Assembly (NCBI RefSeq): GCF_017876095.1
Contig: NZ_JAGINM010000008.1
Span: forward strand, 62,001-126,000
Length of the DNA stretch: 64,000 bases
Reading direction: 5' to 3'
From: Azospirillum agricola
Lineage (GTDB): Bacteria > Pseudomonadota > Alphaproteobacteria > Azospirillales > Azospirillaceae
Shown here: piece by piece, positions 16,529 to 24,567 of the stretch
Numbering within the stretch: the stretch's first letter is position 1
Layout of the letters: each line of letters begins with the position of its first letter
Program-made: the position numbers and the translations under genes
Notes under the pieces: generated by a model
Databases searched by the model: none
The model's input: the letters and a program-made list of their open reading frames with translations, nothing else
What the model was told of the DNA's origin: nothing

Positions 16529-16858
16529 CTATCTCCGCTCCGGCTTGCGGTCGCGCGCCTTGGCGCGCAGCAGCTCGCCGGTCGCCGCGTCGTATTCCAG
16601 CTTCATGATGCGGCCGTCGCCCGCGATCAGCTTCAGTTCATAGCGGAAACCATCGTCCTCGTCCTCAAGCTCGACGTCGAGGATGTCGCCGCCGAACCGC
16701 TGCTTCGCCAGGGCGGCGATGCGTTCCAGCGGCAGGATGCGGCCGTCGCGCAGCGCCTCGCGCGCGCGGTCGTGGTCGTCGCCGGCCCGCGCCGGCGCGC
16801 CGGCCAGAAGGGCGGCGGCGAGCAGCAGGCCGGACAGGAGGGAAAGGGGTGCGCGCAT
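16529..16858 (-). CDS. Secreted PepSY-domain protein
   Basis: This 109-residue protein has a clear Sec signal peptide (hydrophobic stretch L-L-L-A-A-A-L-L-A-G, cleavage near A-R-A-G). A small PepSY-type domain follows, with V-E-L-E-D-E-D-D-G-F-R-Y-E-L-K and the strand Y-D-A-A-T-G-E-L-L at the C-terminus. PepSY domains in this position are thought to be periplasmic modulators of the neighbouring sensor kinase or peptidase inhibitors. It is the first gene of the operon with the regulator and kinase. The 203-bp divergent interval upstream probably holds the promoter. Confidence 0.87.
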   Translation of the reverse strand: MRAPLSLLSGLLLAAALLAGAPARAGDDHDRAREALRDGRILPLERIAALAKQRFGGDILDVELEDEDDGFRYELKLIAGDGRIMKLEYDAATGELLRAKARDRKPERR

Positions 16859-17009
16859 GGGGGCTTCCGGCTTGGGGGCCGTGCGTGAGGCCGTGGTGGG
16901 ATCGGACTGCCAGCCTAGCCCCGGCTTCCTGAACGGCGGATGAACGGCCCGTTCAGCATCGGCTCAGGTGGGAGGCGGCAGGCTGCGGGTCATCGGGGCG
17001 GCGCGACGC

Positions 17010-17040
17010 CACAGCCTCCATCCACAGCCTCCATCCACAG
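17010..17040. repeat. 13-bp direct repeat upstream of secreted protein gene
   Basis: CACAGCCTCCATC occurs twice head to tail, followed by a partial third copy (CACAG), 22 bp before the start codon at 17062. Direct repeats of this length in a divergent promoter region can be sites for an OmpR-type regulator. That role is only a suggestion here. Confidence 0.6.
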
Positions 17041-17061
17041 AAAGCACGGGGACACACGACC

Positions 17062-17439
17062 ATGCCGCACATCACGCCGAAAACCGCCGCCCTGCTCGCC
17101 GCCCTCGCCGCCCTGACGCTGTCGGCGGCGGCCCGCGCCGACGACGATCGGCGGGCACGCCAGCCGGGCGGCCCGCAGCCGGTCATCGAGGTGCTGAAGG
17201 CCGGCGGCGGCACCGTCAGCGGGACCATCGGCAGCCTTGCCGCCAACCGTTTCGTGCTGAACGACGGGCGCGACGAGATCGACGTCGCCAGCCGCGCGCC
17301 GCTGCCCGAGGGGCTGAACGCCGGCGATCCAATCACCGTGGTCGGAAAATTCGACGACGGCGTCCTGCGGCCGCGCCAGATCATCCGCCAGGACGGCACC
17401 GCCTTCGGCCGCGTCGAGGCCGATCACGACGACGATTGA
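17062..17439 (+). CDS. Secreted hypothetical protein, OB-fold-like
   Basis: This 125-residue protein has a Sec signal peptide (A-A-L-L-A-A-L-A-A-L-T-L, cleavage near A-R-A-D-D). The mature part has a beta-rich pattern, G-G-T-V-S-G-T-I-G-S-L, N-R-F-V-L-N-D-G-R-D-E-I-D-V and G-D-P-I-T-V-V-G-K-F, which resembles small periplasmic OB-fold or DUF5666-like proteins. The ends are rich in Asp, Arg and His (H-D-D-D), which could bind cations. It is divergent from the PepSY/two-component operon and is a plausible target of it. No specific function is recognised. Confidence 0.72.
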   Translation: MPHITPKTAALLAALAALTLSAAARADDDRRARQPGGPQPVIEVLKAGGGTVSGTIGSLAANRFVLNDGRDEIDVASRAPLPEGLNAGDPITVVGKFDDGVLRPRQIIRQDGTAFGRVEADHDDD

Positions 17440-17476
17440 TCGTGGACGCCTCACCCCGGACGCCCGGGGCGGGGCG

Positions 17477-17935
17477 TCACTCCCAGCCCAGCCGGGCGGA
17501 CAGCACGTCGAGTGCGCTGCGCTCGAGGCGCCCGTCCTTGGCGGCGGGCAGCAGGGCGATGCGCAGGCGCAGGGCGCCGTCGGCGCCAGCCGCCGCGACG
17601 GCCTCGGCCGGGGCCGGGGCCACGAAATCGGCGGTCCTGCCGACCCGTGGCGGCGGGAAGAAACTGAAGACCGCCAACGGCTGGGCGTCCGCCGCGTCGT
17701 CGGCCCGGTAGACCGCGACGACGAAGGCCTCGTCGCGGTCGACCTGTGTCGGGGCCAGGGTCAGGGTCAGCACGGGGGGGCCGCTTCCCCGGCCGGGCGG
17801 CAGGGGAACGCGCAGATCCGCCGGGGCCTTGGCGGTGACGGTGGCGACCGGCCCGGCCGCGAGGGACGGGCCGGCGGAGCCCGCCGACAGGCCGAACGCC
17901 ACCGCCAGCGCCATCATGATGTTCGGCACGGCCAT
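17477..17935 (-). CDS. Secreted tyrosinase companion protein
   Basis: This 152-residue protein follows the tyrosinase gene on the same strand, 84 bp downstream. The ATG chosen follows G-G-A-G-G-A-G-G-G. The signal peptide spans about residues 1-28 (cleavage near S-L-A-A-G). The mature part contains A-F-V-V-A-V-Y-R and P-L-A-V-F-S-F-F-P-P-P. These resemble V-N-V-F-V-N-K and F-V-G-T-F-S-F-F-G-G in the C-terminal domain of the neighbouring tyrosinase. It may therefore be a free-standing copy of that domain, acting as a chaperone, lid or copper-transfer partner. There is no family name I can assign with certainty. Confidence 0.75.
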   Translation of the reverse strand: MAVPNIMMALAVAFGLSAGSAGPSLAAGPVATVTAKAPADLRVPLPPGRGSGPPVLTLTLAPTQVDRDEAFVVAVYRADDAADAQPLAVFSFFPPPRVGRTADFVAPAPAEAVAAAGADGALRLRIALLPAAKDGRLERSALDVLSARLGWE

Positions 17936-18019
17936 GCGATCCCTCCTCCGGTTCATCAGCAAGAGGTGGGATCGCCCGGATGCCGGCGCAACCGTCTCCG
18001 CCGGCCCGGCGCCGCTGCG

Positions 18020-19405
18020 TCAGCCGCGCAGGATGCGGACGCTGCGGATGGTGAAGGCCGGCGGCGTCCCGGCCACCGGCTGGACATAGACCGGAACGAA
18101 CTGGAGCGTGGGGTCGGAGCCCTCCGCCGTCAGTTGCCCGGCCACCTTGGTCAGGTCCAGCACGAAGTTCAGCGGCATGGCGTGGTTGCGGTGGCCGCCG
18201 AAGAAGCTGAAGGTGCCGACGAAATGCGGGTCGGTGTAGGGCGTCTCGGCCGTGGCGTCGGGCTTGTTGACGAAGACGTTGACCAGCAGCGGCGACAGGG
18301 TCGGCGCGCTGCCGACCGCGACGTCCGCCAGCAGGCGGCCGCCCGGCGCCGCGGCCTCCAGCGAGCGGGGCGCGCCGGCCGGCGTGTCGAGCCCGATGGT
18401 GGTCACGGCGGACCCGTTGAAGGCGACCGGCTGGGTGGAGGCGGCGACCGGCTTCGAGGCGGCGCTGCCCGACAGGCGCCTGGCCGACGCCGTCAGGACG
18501 GACTGGGCGGGCGGCGTGATGCCGTCGTAGATGTAGCCCAGCGCCGGGTAGTTCAGCGAGCCGGCGGAGGTGATGCCGGTGACCGGCTTGCCCTGGCCGT
18601 CGACGAACTGGTTGCTGTAGTTCTTGTCGAGCGGCGGCGTGGCGTTGCCGCGCGCCTGCCAGGCCGCCCACATCCGGTCGACCATGCAGTGATGCAGCCA
18701 GAAGATCGGGTCGAGCGGCGACATGCCGTCGCCCATGTGCCCCTGCGTGCCGCCGACGACCACATGGCCGGTGTTGTGCGGCGTCCCTTCCAGCGATTTG
18801 GTGAAGTTGTCGAAGACCGTGTTGGCGAGGATGCCCTCAAGCGTCGTGGCGGTGAACGCCCCGCCCTTGGGGCCTTCCTGGACGCCCGACCCGCGCGGCA
18901 GGATGCGGATGCCGACCGTCGTCACCTCGTCGGGACCCCAGTTGTCCGACTGGGCGTCCGAGCGGTCCTTCCAGTAGGTGACGTTCAGCGCCGGCACGTC
19001 GTAGAAGGGGTCGGGAATGATGCCGGTGCCGTAGGACCAGTCCCAATAGGGCAGGGTGAAGTCGGGATTCCCGCTGAACTGGGCACAGATCTGCTCGAAA
19101 TAGGTCAGGTAGTAGCGGTGCCAGTGCACGAAATCCTCGGCGCCGTGCGGGCAATGCTGCAAGTGGACCAGCGCCTGGTTGCGCCAGGTGCGGGGATCGC
19201 TCGGGGAGGTCTTCTCCAGCTCGTGCATCGCCGTGACGGCCTTCGCGTAGTCCGCGAAGAACGGGTCGTCGGCCTTCATCGTCATCACGCTGCGGCGCAC
19301 CCGTGGCTTGTCGCCAGTGGAGACAGCGGCGGGAAGGGCGGTGGGGAGCAGGCTGGCGGCCGTCCCGGCGGCCAGGGTTCCGACGATGAACTGACGACGG
19401 TCCAT
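18020..19405 (-). CDS. Tat-exported tyrosinase (polyphenol oxidase)
   Basis: This is a 461-residue type-3 copper enzyme that hydroxylates monophenols and oxidises catechols to quinones. The start follows a G-G-A-G site. The N-terminus M-D-R-R-Q-F-I-V-G-T-L-A-A-G is a Tat signal, so folding and copper loading probably precede export. The CuA ligands lie in H-L-Q-H-C-P-H-G and V-H-W-H-R-Y, and the CuB ligands in P-H-N-T-G-H and D-P-I-F-W-L-H-H-C-M-V-D-R-M-W. Residues ~270-461 form a C-terminal domain like the shielding domain of plant or fungal polyphenol oxidases. It could make melanin or degrade phenolics at the cell surface. The upstream DNA is strikingly AT-rich. Confidence 0.94.
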   Translation of the reverse strand: MDRRQFIVGTLAAGTAASLLPTALPAAVSTGDKPRVRRSVMTMKADDPFFADYAKAVTAMHELEKTSPSDPRTWRNQALVHLQHCPHGAEDFVHWHRYYLTYFEQICAQFSGNPDFTLPYWDWSYGTGIIPDPFYDVPALNVTYWKDRSDAQSDNWGPDEVTTVGIRILPRGSGVQEGPKGGAFTATTLEGILANTVFDNFTKSLEGTPHNTGHVVVGGTQGHMGDGMSPLDPIFWLHHCMVDRMWAAWQARGNATPPLDKNYSNQFVDGQGKPVTGITSAGSLNYPALGYIYDGITPPAQSVLTASARRLSGSAASKPVAASTQPVAFNGSAVTTIGLDTPAGAPRSLEAAAPGGRLLADVAVGSAPTLSPLLVNVFVNKPDATAETPYTDPHFVGTFSFFGGHRNHAMPLNFVLDLTKVAGQLTAEGSDPTLQFVPVYVQPVAGTPPAFTIRSVRILRG

Positions 19406-19552
19406 GGGATGCGTCTCCGGACAATGATTGCACTCGATGCGGGATATTTTGCTCAAGATAACAATTTATATGGCGAGCGAAATTGCATCGATATGACTCG
19501 GAAGTTGATATTTTTGTAATCAATTCCCGCATTGTCTCGAAAGAAGGCGGAC
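19406..19552 (-). promoter_or_regulatory. AT-rich upstream region of tyrosinase
   Basis: The ~150 bp before the tyrosinase start contain A/T runs (T-T-T-A-T-A-T, T-A-T-T-T-T-T-G-T-A-A-T) in an otherwise ~70% GC sequence. Several -10-like hexamers exist on the minus strand, so the promoter is surely here. I cannot pick one pair with confidence. The composition is also compatible with an imported locus or H-NS-like control. Confidence 0.5.
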
Positions 19553-19593
19553 AGGAAAAGGCCCGCTCCGGCAAGGCCGGGCGGGCCGAAAAA
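19553..19593 (-). terminator. Intrinsic terminator after hbdA
   Basis: A GC hairpin (arms GGCCCGC 19560-19566 and GCGGGCC 19581-19587, with an inner CCGG/CCGG pair) is followed on the minus strand by TTTTCC. It lies 22 bp beyond the end of the hydroxybutyryl-CoA dehydrogenase gene. The right side also has GAAAAAA, so it could act in both directions. Confidence 0.8.
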
Positions 19594-19614
19594 ATCCGGG
19601 TCGTGACGGAGGGG

Positions 19615-20493
19615 TCAGCGGGTCGGGACCGGCGGCGTCTGCGAGTAATCGTAGAAGCCACGGCCAAACTTCTTGCCGATCCAGCCGGCCTCGACATACT
19701 TCACCAGCAGCGGGCAGGGGCGGTACTTGCTGTCGGCCAGCCCCTCGTAGAGGACCTGCATGACGGCGAGGCAGGTGTCGAGGCCGATGAAGTCCGCCAA
19801 CTCCAGCGGGCCCATCGGGTGGTTGGCGCCCAGCTTCAGCGCCGTGTCGATGGCCTCGACGCCGCCGACGCCCTCATAGAGGGTGTAGACCGCTTCGTTG
19901 ATCATCGGCAGCAGGATGCGGTTGACGATGAAGGCGGGGAAATCCTCCGCCACCGCCGCGGTCTTGCCGATCGCCTGGGTCAGTTCCCTGACGGCGGTGA
20001 AGGTCGGTTCGTCGGTTGCGATGCCGCGGATCAGCTCGACGAGCTGCATCACCGGCACCGGGTTCATGAAATGCATGCCGATGAACTTGGCCGGCCGGTC
20101 CGTCGCCGCCGCGAGGCGCGTGATCGAGATCGACGAGGTGTTCGTCGCGATCAGCGCCTCGGGCTTCAGGTGGGGGACCAGCTTCTTCAGAATGTCGCGC
20201 TTGAGCGCCTCATTCTCGGTCGCGGCCTCGATCACGAGATCGGCGTCGGTGAAGACCGACAGATCGGTGCCCGTCGTGATGCGGGCGAGCGCCGCGGCCT
20301 TGTCGGCCTCGGCCAGCTTGCCCTTCTGCACCTGGCGGTCCAGGTTCCGGCCGACGGCGGCGAGGGATTTGGCGATCACCTCGTCGCTGATGTCGGAGAT
20401 GACGACGTCATAGCCCGCCTGCGCGCAGACCTGGGCGATGCCGCTGCCCATCTGGCCGGCACCGATGATACCAATCGTCTTGATCGTGGACAT
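19615..20493 (-). CDS. hbdA: 3-hydroxybutyryl-CoA dehydrogenase
   Basis: This 292-residue NAD(P)-dependent enzyme interconverts 3-hydroxybutyryl-CoA and acetoacetyl-CoA. The N-terminal Rossmann motif is [16 protein letters not shown]. The catalytic His lies in [11 protein letters not shown] (about residue 138), with T-N-T-S-S-I-S-I before it and the C-terminal helical domain with [14 protein letters not shown] after it. It is downstream of etfBA and separated from etfA by a hairpin, an order seen often in alphaproteobacteria. It feeds acetyl-CoA, PHB or short-chain acyl-CoA metabolism. A strong terminator follows. Confidence 0.94.
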   Translation of the reverse strand: MSTIKTIGIIGAGQMGSGIAQVCAQAGYDVVISDISDEVIAKSLAAVGRNLDRQVQKGKLAEADKAAALARITTGTDLSVFTDADLVIEAATENEALKRDILKKLVPHLKPEALIATNTSSISITRLAAATDRPAKFIGMHFMNPVPVMQLVELIRGIATDEPTFTAVRELTQAIGKTAAVAEDFPAFIVNRILLPMINEAVYTLYEGVGGVEAIDTALKLGANHPMGPLELADFIGLDTCLAVMQVLYEGLADSKYRPCPLLVKYVEAGWIGKKFGRGFYDYSQTPPVPTR

Positions 20494-20526
20494 GAAGCAG
20501 TTCCGCGGGGATGGAGTGGGACGGGA

Positions 20527-20550
20527 ACCGGGCGGGCGAACCCGCCCGGT
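20527..20550 (-). terminator. Perfect hairpin between etfA and hbdA
   Basis: Arms ACCGGGCGGG and CCCGCCCGGT pair perfectly over 10 bp around a CGAA loop, 3 bp after the etfA stop on the minus strand. Only TTCCC follows instead of a T-run. It is more likely a partial terminator or RNA-stabilising hairpin that sets the etfA/hbdA ratio. Confidence 0.65.
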
Positions 20551-20553
20551 GTC

Positions 20554-21501
20554 TTACCGCGCTTTGTCCAGTTCGGCCGTCAGCTCCGGCACCGCCTTGA
20601 AGAGGTCGGCGACGAGGCCGTAATCGGCGACCTGGAAGATGGGCGCTTCCTCGTCCTTGTTGATGGCGACGATGACCTTGCTGTCCTTCATGCCGGCGAG
20701 GTGCTGGATGGCACCGGAAATGCCGACGGCGATGTACAGCTCGGGCGCCACGATCTTGCCGGTTTGCCCGACCTGGTAATCGTTGGGCACGAAGCCGGCG
20801 TCCACGGCGGCGCGCGAGGCGCCGACGGCGGCCCCCAGCTTGTCGGCCAGCGCCTCCAGCAGCGGGAAGTTCTCGCCCGACTGCATGCCGCGCCCGCCCG
20901 ACACCACCACGCGGGCGGCGGTCAGCTCTGGACGCTCCGACTTGGTCAGCTCGGCCGAGACGAAGCGCGACAGGCCGGCGGCCCCGGCGCCCGACACCGG
21001 CTCGACCGGGGCCGAGCCGCCGGTCGCGGCGGCGGTCTCGAAGGCGGTGGTCCGCACGGTCACGACCTTCACCGCGTCCTTCGACTGGACGGTGGCGATG
21101 GCGTTGCCGGCGTAGATCGGCCGCTCGAAGGTGTCGGCCGAGACCACCCCGGTGATGTCCGAGATGGCGGCGACGTCGAGCAGGGCCGCGACGCGCGGCA
21201 GCAGGTTCTTGCCGACCGAGGTGGCGCCGGCCAGCACATGGCCGTAACCGCCCTTGGCGATGGACACCACCAGCGGGGCGACGTCCTCGGGGAGTTGGTG
21301 CTCGTAAGCCGAATCGTCGGCCAGCAGGACCTTGGCGACGCCGGCGACCTTGGAGGCGGCCTCGGCGGCGGCCTGGGCCCCCTTGCCGGCGACCAGGACG
21401 TGGATGTCGCCGCCGATCGTGCCGGCGGCGGTGACGGCGTTCAGCGTGGCGGGCTTGAGCGTCGCGTTGTCGTGCTCGGCGACGACGAGAATGTTGGCCA
21501 T
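20554..21501 (-). CDS. etfA: Electron transfer flavoprotein alpha subunit
   Basis: This 315-residue FAD-binding subunit of ETF accepts electrons from acyl-CoA dehydrogenases and passes them to ETF-ubiquinone oxidoreductase. The C-terminal FAD domain shows [34 protein letters not shown] and [16 protein letters not shown], all diagnostic. The N-terminal domain begins I-L-V-V-A-E-H-D-N. It is 17 bp downstream of etfB and cotranscribed. It is cytosolic and joins beta-oxidation to the respiratory quinone pool. Confidence 0.97.
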   Translation of the reverse strand: MANILVVAEHDNATLKPATLNAVTAAGTIGGDIHVLVAGKGAQAAAEAASKVAGVAKVLLADDSAYEHQLPEDVAPLVVSIAKGGYGHVLAGATSVGKNLLPRVAALLDVAAISDITGVVSADTFERPIYAGNAIATVQSKDAVKVVTVRTTAFETAAATGGSAPVEPVSGAGAAGLSRFVSAELTKSERPELTAARVVVSGGRGMQSGENFPLLEALADKLGAAVGASRAAVDAGFVPNDYQVGQTGKIVAPELYIAVGISGAIQHLAGMKDSKVIVAINKDEEAPIFQVADYGLVADLFKAVPELTAELDKAR

Positions 21502-21518
21502 GGTCAGATCATCCCCTC

Positions 21519-22268
21519 TCAGATCACCCGCGCTTCGGTCTTCAGCTTGTCGACCAGGGTCGCCACGTCGGCCACCTTGACGCCGGCCTTGCGCTTGGCC
21601 GGCTCGACCACCTTCAGCGTCGTCAGGCGCGGGGCGACATCGACGCCCAGGCTGTCCGGGGTGACGGTCTCCAGCGGCTTCTTCTTCGCCTTCATGATGT
21701 TGGGCAGCGAGGCGTAGCGCGGCTCGTTCAGCCGCAGGTCGGCGGTCACGATGGCGGGAAGCGTGAGGTCCACCGTCTCCAGCCCGCCGTCGATCTCGCG
21801 GGTGACGGCGACCGAGCCCTCGCCGGGCACGAGCTTCGAGGCGAAGGTGCCCTGGCCCCAGCCGAGCAGCGCGGCGAGCATCTGGCCGGTCTGGTTGCAG
21901 TCGTCGTCGATGGCCTGCTTGCCGAGGATGACCAGCTGCGGCCCCTCCTTCTCGACCAGCGCCTTGAGGACCTTGGCGACGGCCAGCGGCTGGGTCTCGG
22001 CGTCGGTCTGCACCAGGATGGCGCGGTCGGCCCCCATGGCGAGCGCCGTGCGCAGCGTCTCCTGCGCCTGGGCCGGGCCGACCGACACGGCGACGATCTC
22101 GGTCGCCTTGCCGGCTTCCTTGAGGCGAACCGCTTCCTCGACGGCGATCTCGTCGAAGGGGTTCATGCTCATCTTCACGTTGGCGGTCTCGACGCCGCTG
22201 CCGTCCGCCTTCACGCGGATCTTGACGTTGTAGTCGACCACTCGCTTAACGGGGACGAGAACTTTCAT
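21519..22268 (-). CDS. etfB: Electron transfer flavoprotein beta subunit
   Basis: This 249-residue AMP-binding subunit of ETF begins [17 protein letters not shown] and contains the ETF-beta signature near residues 160-185 ([10 protein letters not shown] and [16 protein letters not shown]). The conserved L-G-K-Q-A-I-D-D-D is present. It is first in the etfB-etfA-hbdA series. The 138-bp interval to the adenosyltransferase gene should carry the promoter. Confidence 0.97.
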   Translation of the reverse strand: MKVLVPVKRVVDYNVKIRVKADGSGVETANVKMSMNPFDEIAVEEAVRLKEAGKATEIVAVSVGPAQAQETLRTALAMGADRAILVQTDAETQPLAVAKVLKALVEKEGPQLVILGKQAIDDDCNQTGQMLAALLGWGQGTFASKLVPGEGSVAVTREIDGGLETVDLTLPAIVTADLRLNEPRYASLPNIMKAKKKPLETVTPDSLGVDVAPRLTTLKVVEPAKRKAGVKVADVATLVDKLKTEARVI

Positions 22269-22406
22269 AACCCATCCTGACTGTCTGGGGTGCGTGCCGT
22301 TACGGCGAACACCGCGAAAAATTGCTGTGGTTGCGAACGGACCATAGGATTTGCCGTTTCCACTGTCAACGGCGCCCAGCCCTTACGCAGAAATGCGAAA
22401 ACGCCG

Positions 22407-23003
22407 TCAGCGGTTGGCGCCGGGCACCCACAGCACGTCGCCCGCCCCGTTGCCGTTGACGACCCGTCCGAGCACGAAGAGATGATCGGACAGGCGGTTG
22501 ATGTATTTCAGCGCGGCCGGGTTCACCGGCTCGTGCCCCGCCAGGTCGGTCATCAGCCGCTCGGCCCGGCGGGCGACGGTGCGCGCCAGATGCAGATGGG
22601 CGGCGGCGGGCGAGCCGCCCGGCAGGATGAAGGAGGTCAGCGGGGCCAGATCGGCGTTCATCGCGTCGATCTCGGCCTCCAGCCGGTCGACCTGCGACTG
22701 GAGAACGCGCAGCGGCGGGTGTTTCGGGTCCGGCTCCTCCGGCGTGCAGAGATCGGCGCCCAGGTCGAACAGGTCGTTCTGGATGCGGCCGAGCATCGCG
22801 TCGATTCCGGGGGCGATCTCCGGCCGGTTCCCCATCGAGCCGGTGCCGGTGTAAAGGCGTGCGAGGCCGACGGCGGCGTTCGCCTCGTCCACCGTGCCGT
22901 AGGCGGCGACGCGCCGGTCGTGCTTGGGCACGCGGGATCCGTCGCCGAGCGAGGTTTCCCCGGCGTCGCCGCCGCGCGTGTAGATCCGGGTCAGCTTCAC
23001 CAT
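22407..23003 (-). CDS. PduO-type cob(I)alamin adenosyltransferase
   Basis: This 198-residue enzyme transfers adenosyl from ATP to cob(I)alamin to make coenzyme B12. The ATP-binding N-terminus is T-R-I-Y-T-R-G-G-D-A-G-E-T-S-L, and later motifs are Y-G-T-V-D-E-A-N-A, F-I-L-P-G-G-S and the RR-containing helix A-R-R-A-E-R. No cobalamin riboswitch is evident upstream. Location beside etfBA and hbdA suggests supply for methylmalonyl-CoA or ethylmalonyl-CoA mutase, which are not in the window. The gene for a small two-helix protein lies 7 bp upstream on the same strand. Confidence 0.94.
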   Translation of the reverse strand: MVKLTRIYTRGGDAGETSLGDGSRVPKHDRRVAAYGTVDEANAAVGLARLYTGTGSMGNRPEIAPGIDAMLGRIQNDLFDLGADLCTPEEPDPKHPPLRVLQSQVDRLEAEIDAMNADLAPLTSFILPGGSPAAAHLHLARTVARRAERLMTDLAGHEPVNPAALKYINRLSDHLFVLGRVVNGNGAGDVLWVPGANR

Positions 23004-23010
23004 GGCCGGG

Positions 23011-23205
23011 TCACGCCTGGGTCAGAAGGGCGGCGAGGAAGAACAGCAGGGCGAGTCCCTGGAGGATCACGCGCAGCCGCATCGCCTTGTTGGAGCGCCG
23101 GGCGTCGCCGCCGCCGCCGCGCGCCATGAAGAAGAGGCCGATGAACAGCGAGCCGACCACCGTCAGCATCGCCATGATCATGAGTGTGGGGAAAAGTGCG
23201 CTCAT
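23011..23205 (-). CDS. Twin transmembrane helix small protein (HIG1-like)
   Basis: This 64-residue protein is made of two hydrophobic helices (about 5-28 and 46-62) joined by a basic Gly/Arg-rich loop (R-G-G-G-G-D-A-R-R-S-N-K-A-M-R-L-R). The second half R-L-R-V-I-L-Q-G-L-A-L resembles the HIG_1 family of hypoxia-induced small membrane proteins, linked in mitochondria to cytochrome oxidase assembly. The stop lies 7 bp before the adenosyltransferase start, so the genes are cotranscribed. The function in bacteria is unknown. Confidence 0.82.
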   Translation of the reverse strand: MSALFPTLMIMAMLTVVGSLFIGLFFMARGGGGDARRSNKAMRLRVILQGLALLFFLAALLTQA

Positions 23206-23266
23206 GACACCAATATAGCGCGGTCCGTGGGCGCCGCCTATGGCGACGGCGCCCGTTCGCCCCCGG

Positions 23267-23974
23267 TCAGTCGTCGCTGGCCGCGTCCACCGTGTAGAGC
23301 AGGCGCAGGCCGAGCAGCCGGGCGTCGGCGTCCAGCGTGTCGGCGGGGTCGGCCGCCGCGCGGGCGACGGTCAGCACGAGCAGCCCGCCCGGCACCGCCG
23401 CGCCGGCCGGGACCAGCGGGGCGCCTTCCCCGGCGGCGTGGAGGGAGTCGGCGGCGGTCAGCGTGTCGGCGACCGTCACCGGGGCGCCGGCCGCCGCGTC
23501 GAGTCCCTCGCCGTCGCCGAGCGCCACGCCGGCGACCGACCACAGCACGTCGCCGCTTCCGCCCCCCGCCGTCCAGACCGGCTGGACGGCCAGCGCGCCG
23601 CCGTCCCACGCCTTGGGCAGGGCGACCAGGGCCTGCGCCCGCTCCCCGGTCTCCGCGTCGAAGTCGAGCGTGGGAAGGACCACGCCATGATCCGGGGTTT
23701 CGAGCGTTCCCGGCGCGGCGCCGCCGGTGGAGGGCGCCGCCAGGGCTGCGGCCGGAAGCCACAGGCTGCGGCGGCCGAGACGGCGCGTGGCGGCGAGGGC
23801 CGCCGGCAGGCCGGCAATGTCGGCCGGGCCGTGGCCGTGGCCGGATTCGGCGAGACCGGCGCGCAGATCCGCCACCGTCGTGCGCACGGTGGCGCCGTCC
23901 TGCACGGCGGGAAGCTGCTCGGGGCCGGCGAGCGCGGCGCCGGCCGGAAGCTGGCTGATGGAGACGGCGGGCAT
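23267..23974 (-). CDS. Phage-tail-like hypothetical protein
   Basis: This 235-residue protein begins V-S-I-S-Q-L-P-A-G-A-A-L-A-G-P-E-Q-L-P-A-V-Q, a pattern typical of phage tail or fibre proteins (a 'choose value and test' opening), and ends L-R-L-L-Y-T-V-D-A-A-S-D-D, also seen in phage proteins. The middle is Ala/Gly-rich and predicted beta-structured. The ATG follows G-G-A-G; a GTG 9 bp earlier is possible. It is the third gene of a tight leftward cassette. There is no signal peptide or membrane helix. It is probably the remnant of a prophage or gene-transfer-agent tail module, and present activity is uncertain. Confidence 0.65.
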   Translation of the reverse strand: MPAVSISQLPAGAALAGPEQLPAVQDGATVRTTVADLRAGLAESGHGHGPADIAGLPAALAATRRLGRRSLWLPAAALAAPSTGGAAPGTLETPDHGVVLPTLDFDAETGERAQALVALPKAWDGGALAVQPVWTAGGGSGDVLWSVAGVALGDGEGLDAAAGAPVTVADTLTAADSLHAAGEGAPLVPAGAAVPGGLLVLTVARAAADPADTLDADARLLGLRLLYTVDAASDD

Positions 23975-23989
23975 GGACGTCACTCCGGG

Positions 23990-24121
23990 TCAGAGAGGGC
24001 CGAGAATCAGCGGATCGCCGGATTCGGTGGTGAGCGGGAGGCCCGACCCGGTGGTCAGGGCGGTCACGCGCCACAGGCGGGCGGCCAGCGGGGCCAGCCC
24101 GCGTCCGAGACGGGCGAGCAT
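23990..24121 (-). CDS. Small phage-like protein, 43 residues
   Basis: An ATG-started 43-codon frame fills the gap between its two neighbours with spacings of 5 and 15 bp. It encodes L-A-P-L-A-A-R-L-W-R-V-T-A-L-T-T followed by L-P-L-T-T-E-S-G-D-P-L-I-L. The 'T-T-E-S-G-D-P-L-x-L' ending is a frequent motif in small phage-tail-region proteins. GC3 is high along the frame, as expected for a real gene here. The function is unknown. Confidence 0.62.
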   Translation of the reverse strand: MLARLGRGLAPLAARLWRVTALTTGSGLPLTTESGDPLILGPL

Positions 24122-24126
24122 GGCGG

Positions 24127-24468
24127 TCACTCCATCTCGGACACGCGCAGCGTGCCCGGCAGGGAATCGGCGGCCAGCGCCGCGATGTGGCTGTGGCGCC
24201 CCATCTTCCGGCCGTCGCCGACCGAGAGGTAGAGGTAGGTGCCGGCCGGCAGGAAATGGTCCGCCGCCGTGGCGCTGACCGCCGAATCGCCGGTGCGCAG
24301 ATAGGCCGGCACGTCGCTGTGGACGGCGATCACGCGGGTGTCGGCGGCGAAGGCGGCGGCGTTGCGCGCGCTGCCGTCGCCCACCGGGACGGCGTGGGCG
24401 CCACCGGGTTTCAGGCGCAGCGCCGGAATAGGATGTAAATCTTCGTCACGGGGAAGGAAGGTCGGCAT
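24127..24468 (-). CDS. Phage-like hypothetical protein
   Basis: This is a 113-residue protein, first in the three-gene cassette. It has a predicted beta-sandwich-like composition, with R-V-I-A-V-H-S-D-V-P-A-Y-L-R-T-G and H-F-L-P-A-G-T-Y-L-Y-L-S-V-G-D-G. These resemble small tail-associated proteins of prophages in Rhodospirillales. A G-G-A-G site precedes the ATG. Upstream lies a complete promoter-plus-terminator unit, so expression may depend on antitermination or be low. Confidence 0.6.
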   Translation of the reverse strand: MPTFLPRDEDLHPIPALRLKPGGAHAVPVGDGSARNAAAFAADTRVIAVHSDVPAYLRTGDSAVSATAADHFLPAGTYLYLSVGDGRKMGRHSHIAALAADSLPGTLRVSEME

Positions 24469-24511
24469 CGTCGGTGCACTCCGCGGAGGACAAATTGTAA
24501 CGAATCCGAAA

Positions 24512-24560
24512 CAAAAAGCCCGCCGGATGGAAATCCGGCGGGCGTGGTTCGGCAGTCGAT
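24512..24560 (-). ncRNA. Candidate ~50-nt small RNA or attenuated leader
   Basis: A TTGACC/TATATA promoter on the minus strand would start RNA near 24560. The only structure downstream is a strong intrinsic terminator ending at about 24512, 44 bp before the phage-like cassette. Either the ~50-nt RNA is the product, or it is a leader that normally terminates before 24468. No open frame of note lies inside it. Confidence 0.5.
24513..24543 (-). terminator. Intrinsic terminator upstream of phage-like cassette
   Basis: The perfect 11-bp arms GCCCGCCGGAT (24518-24528) and ATCCGGCGGGC (24533-24543) flank a 4-nt loop. On the minus strand TTTTT follows the stem. There is no minus-strand coding gene immediately upstream that it could terminate, because the neighbouring beta-glucosidase reads the other way. 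Confidence 0.88.
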
Positions 24561-24567
24561 GAATAAG

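Noticed and set aside
17444..17477. GC-rich hairpin between two convergent genes as intrinsic terminator
   Set aside because: Pairing is imperfect and there is no T-run on either strand.
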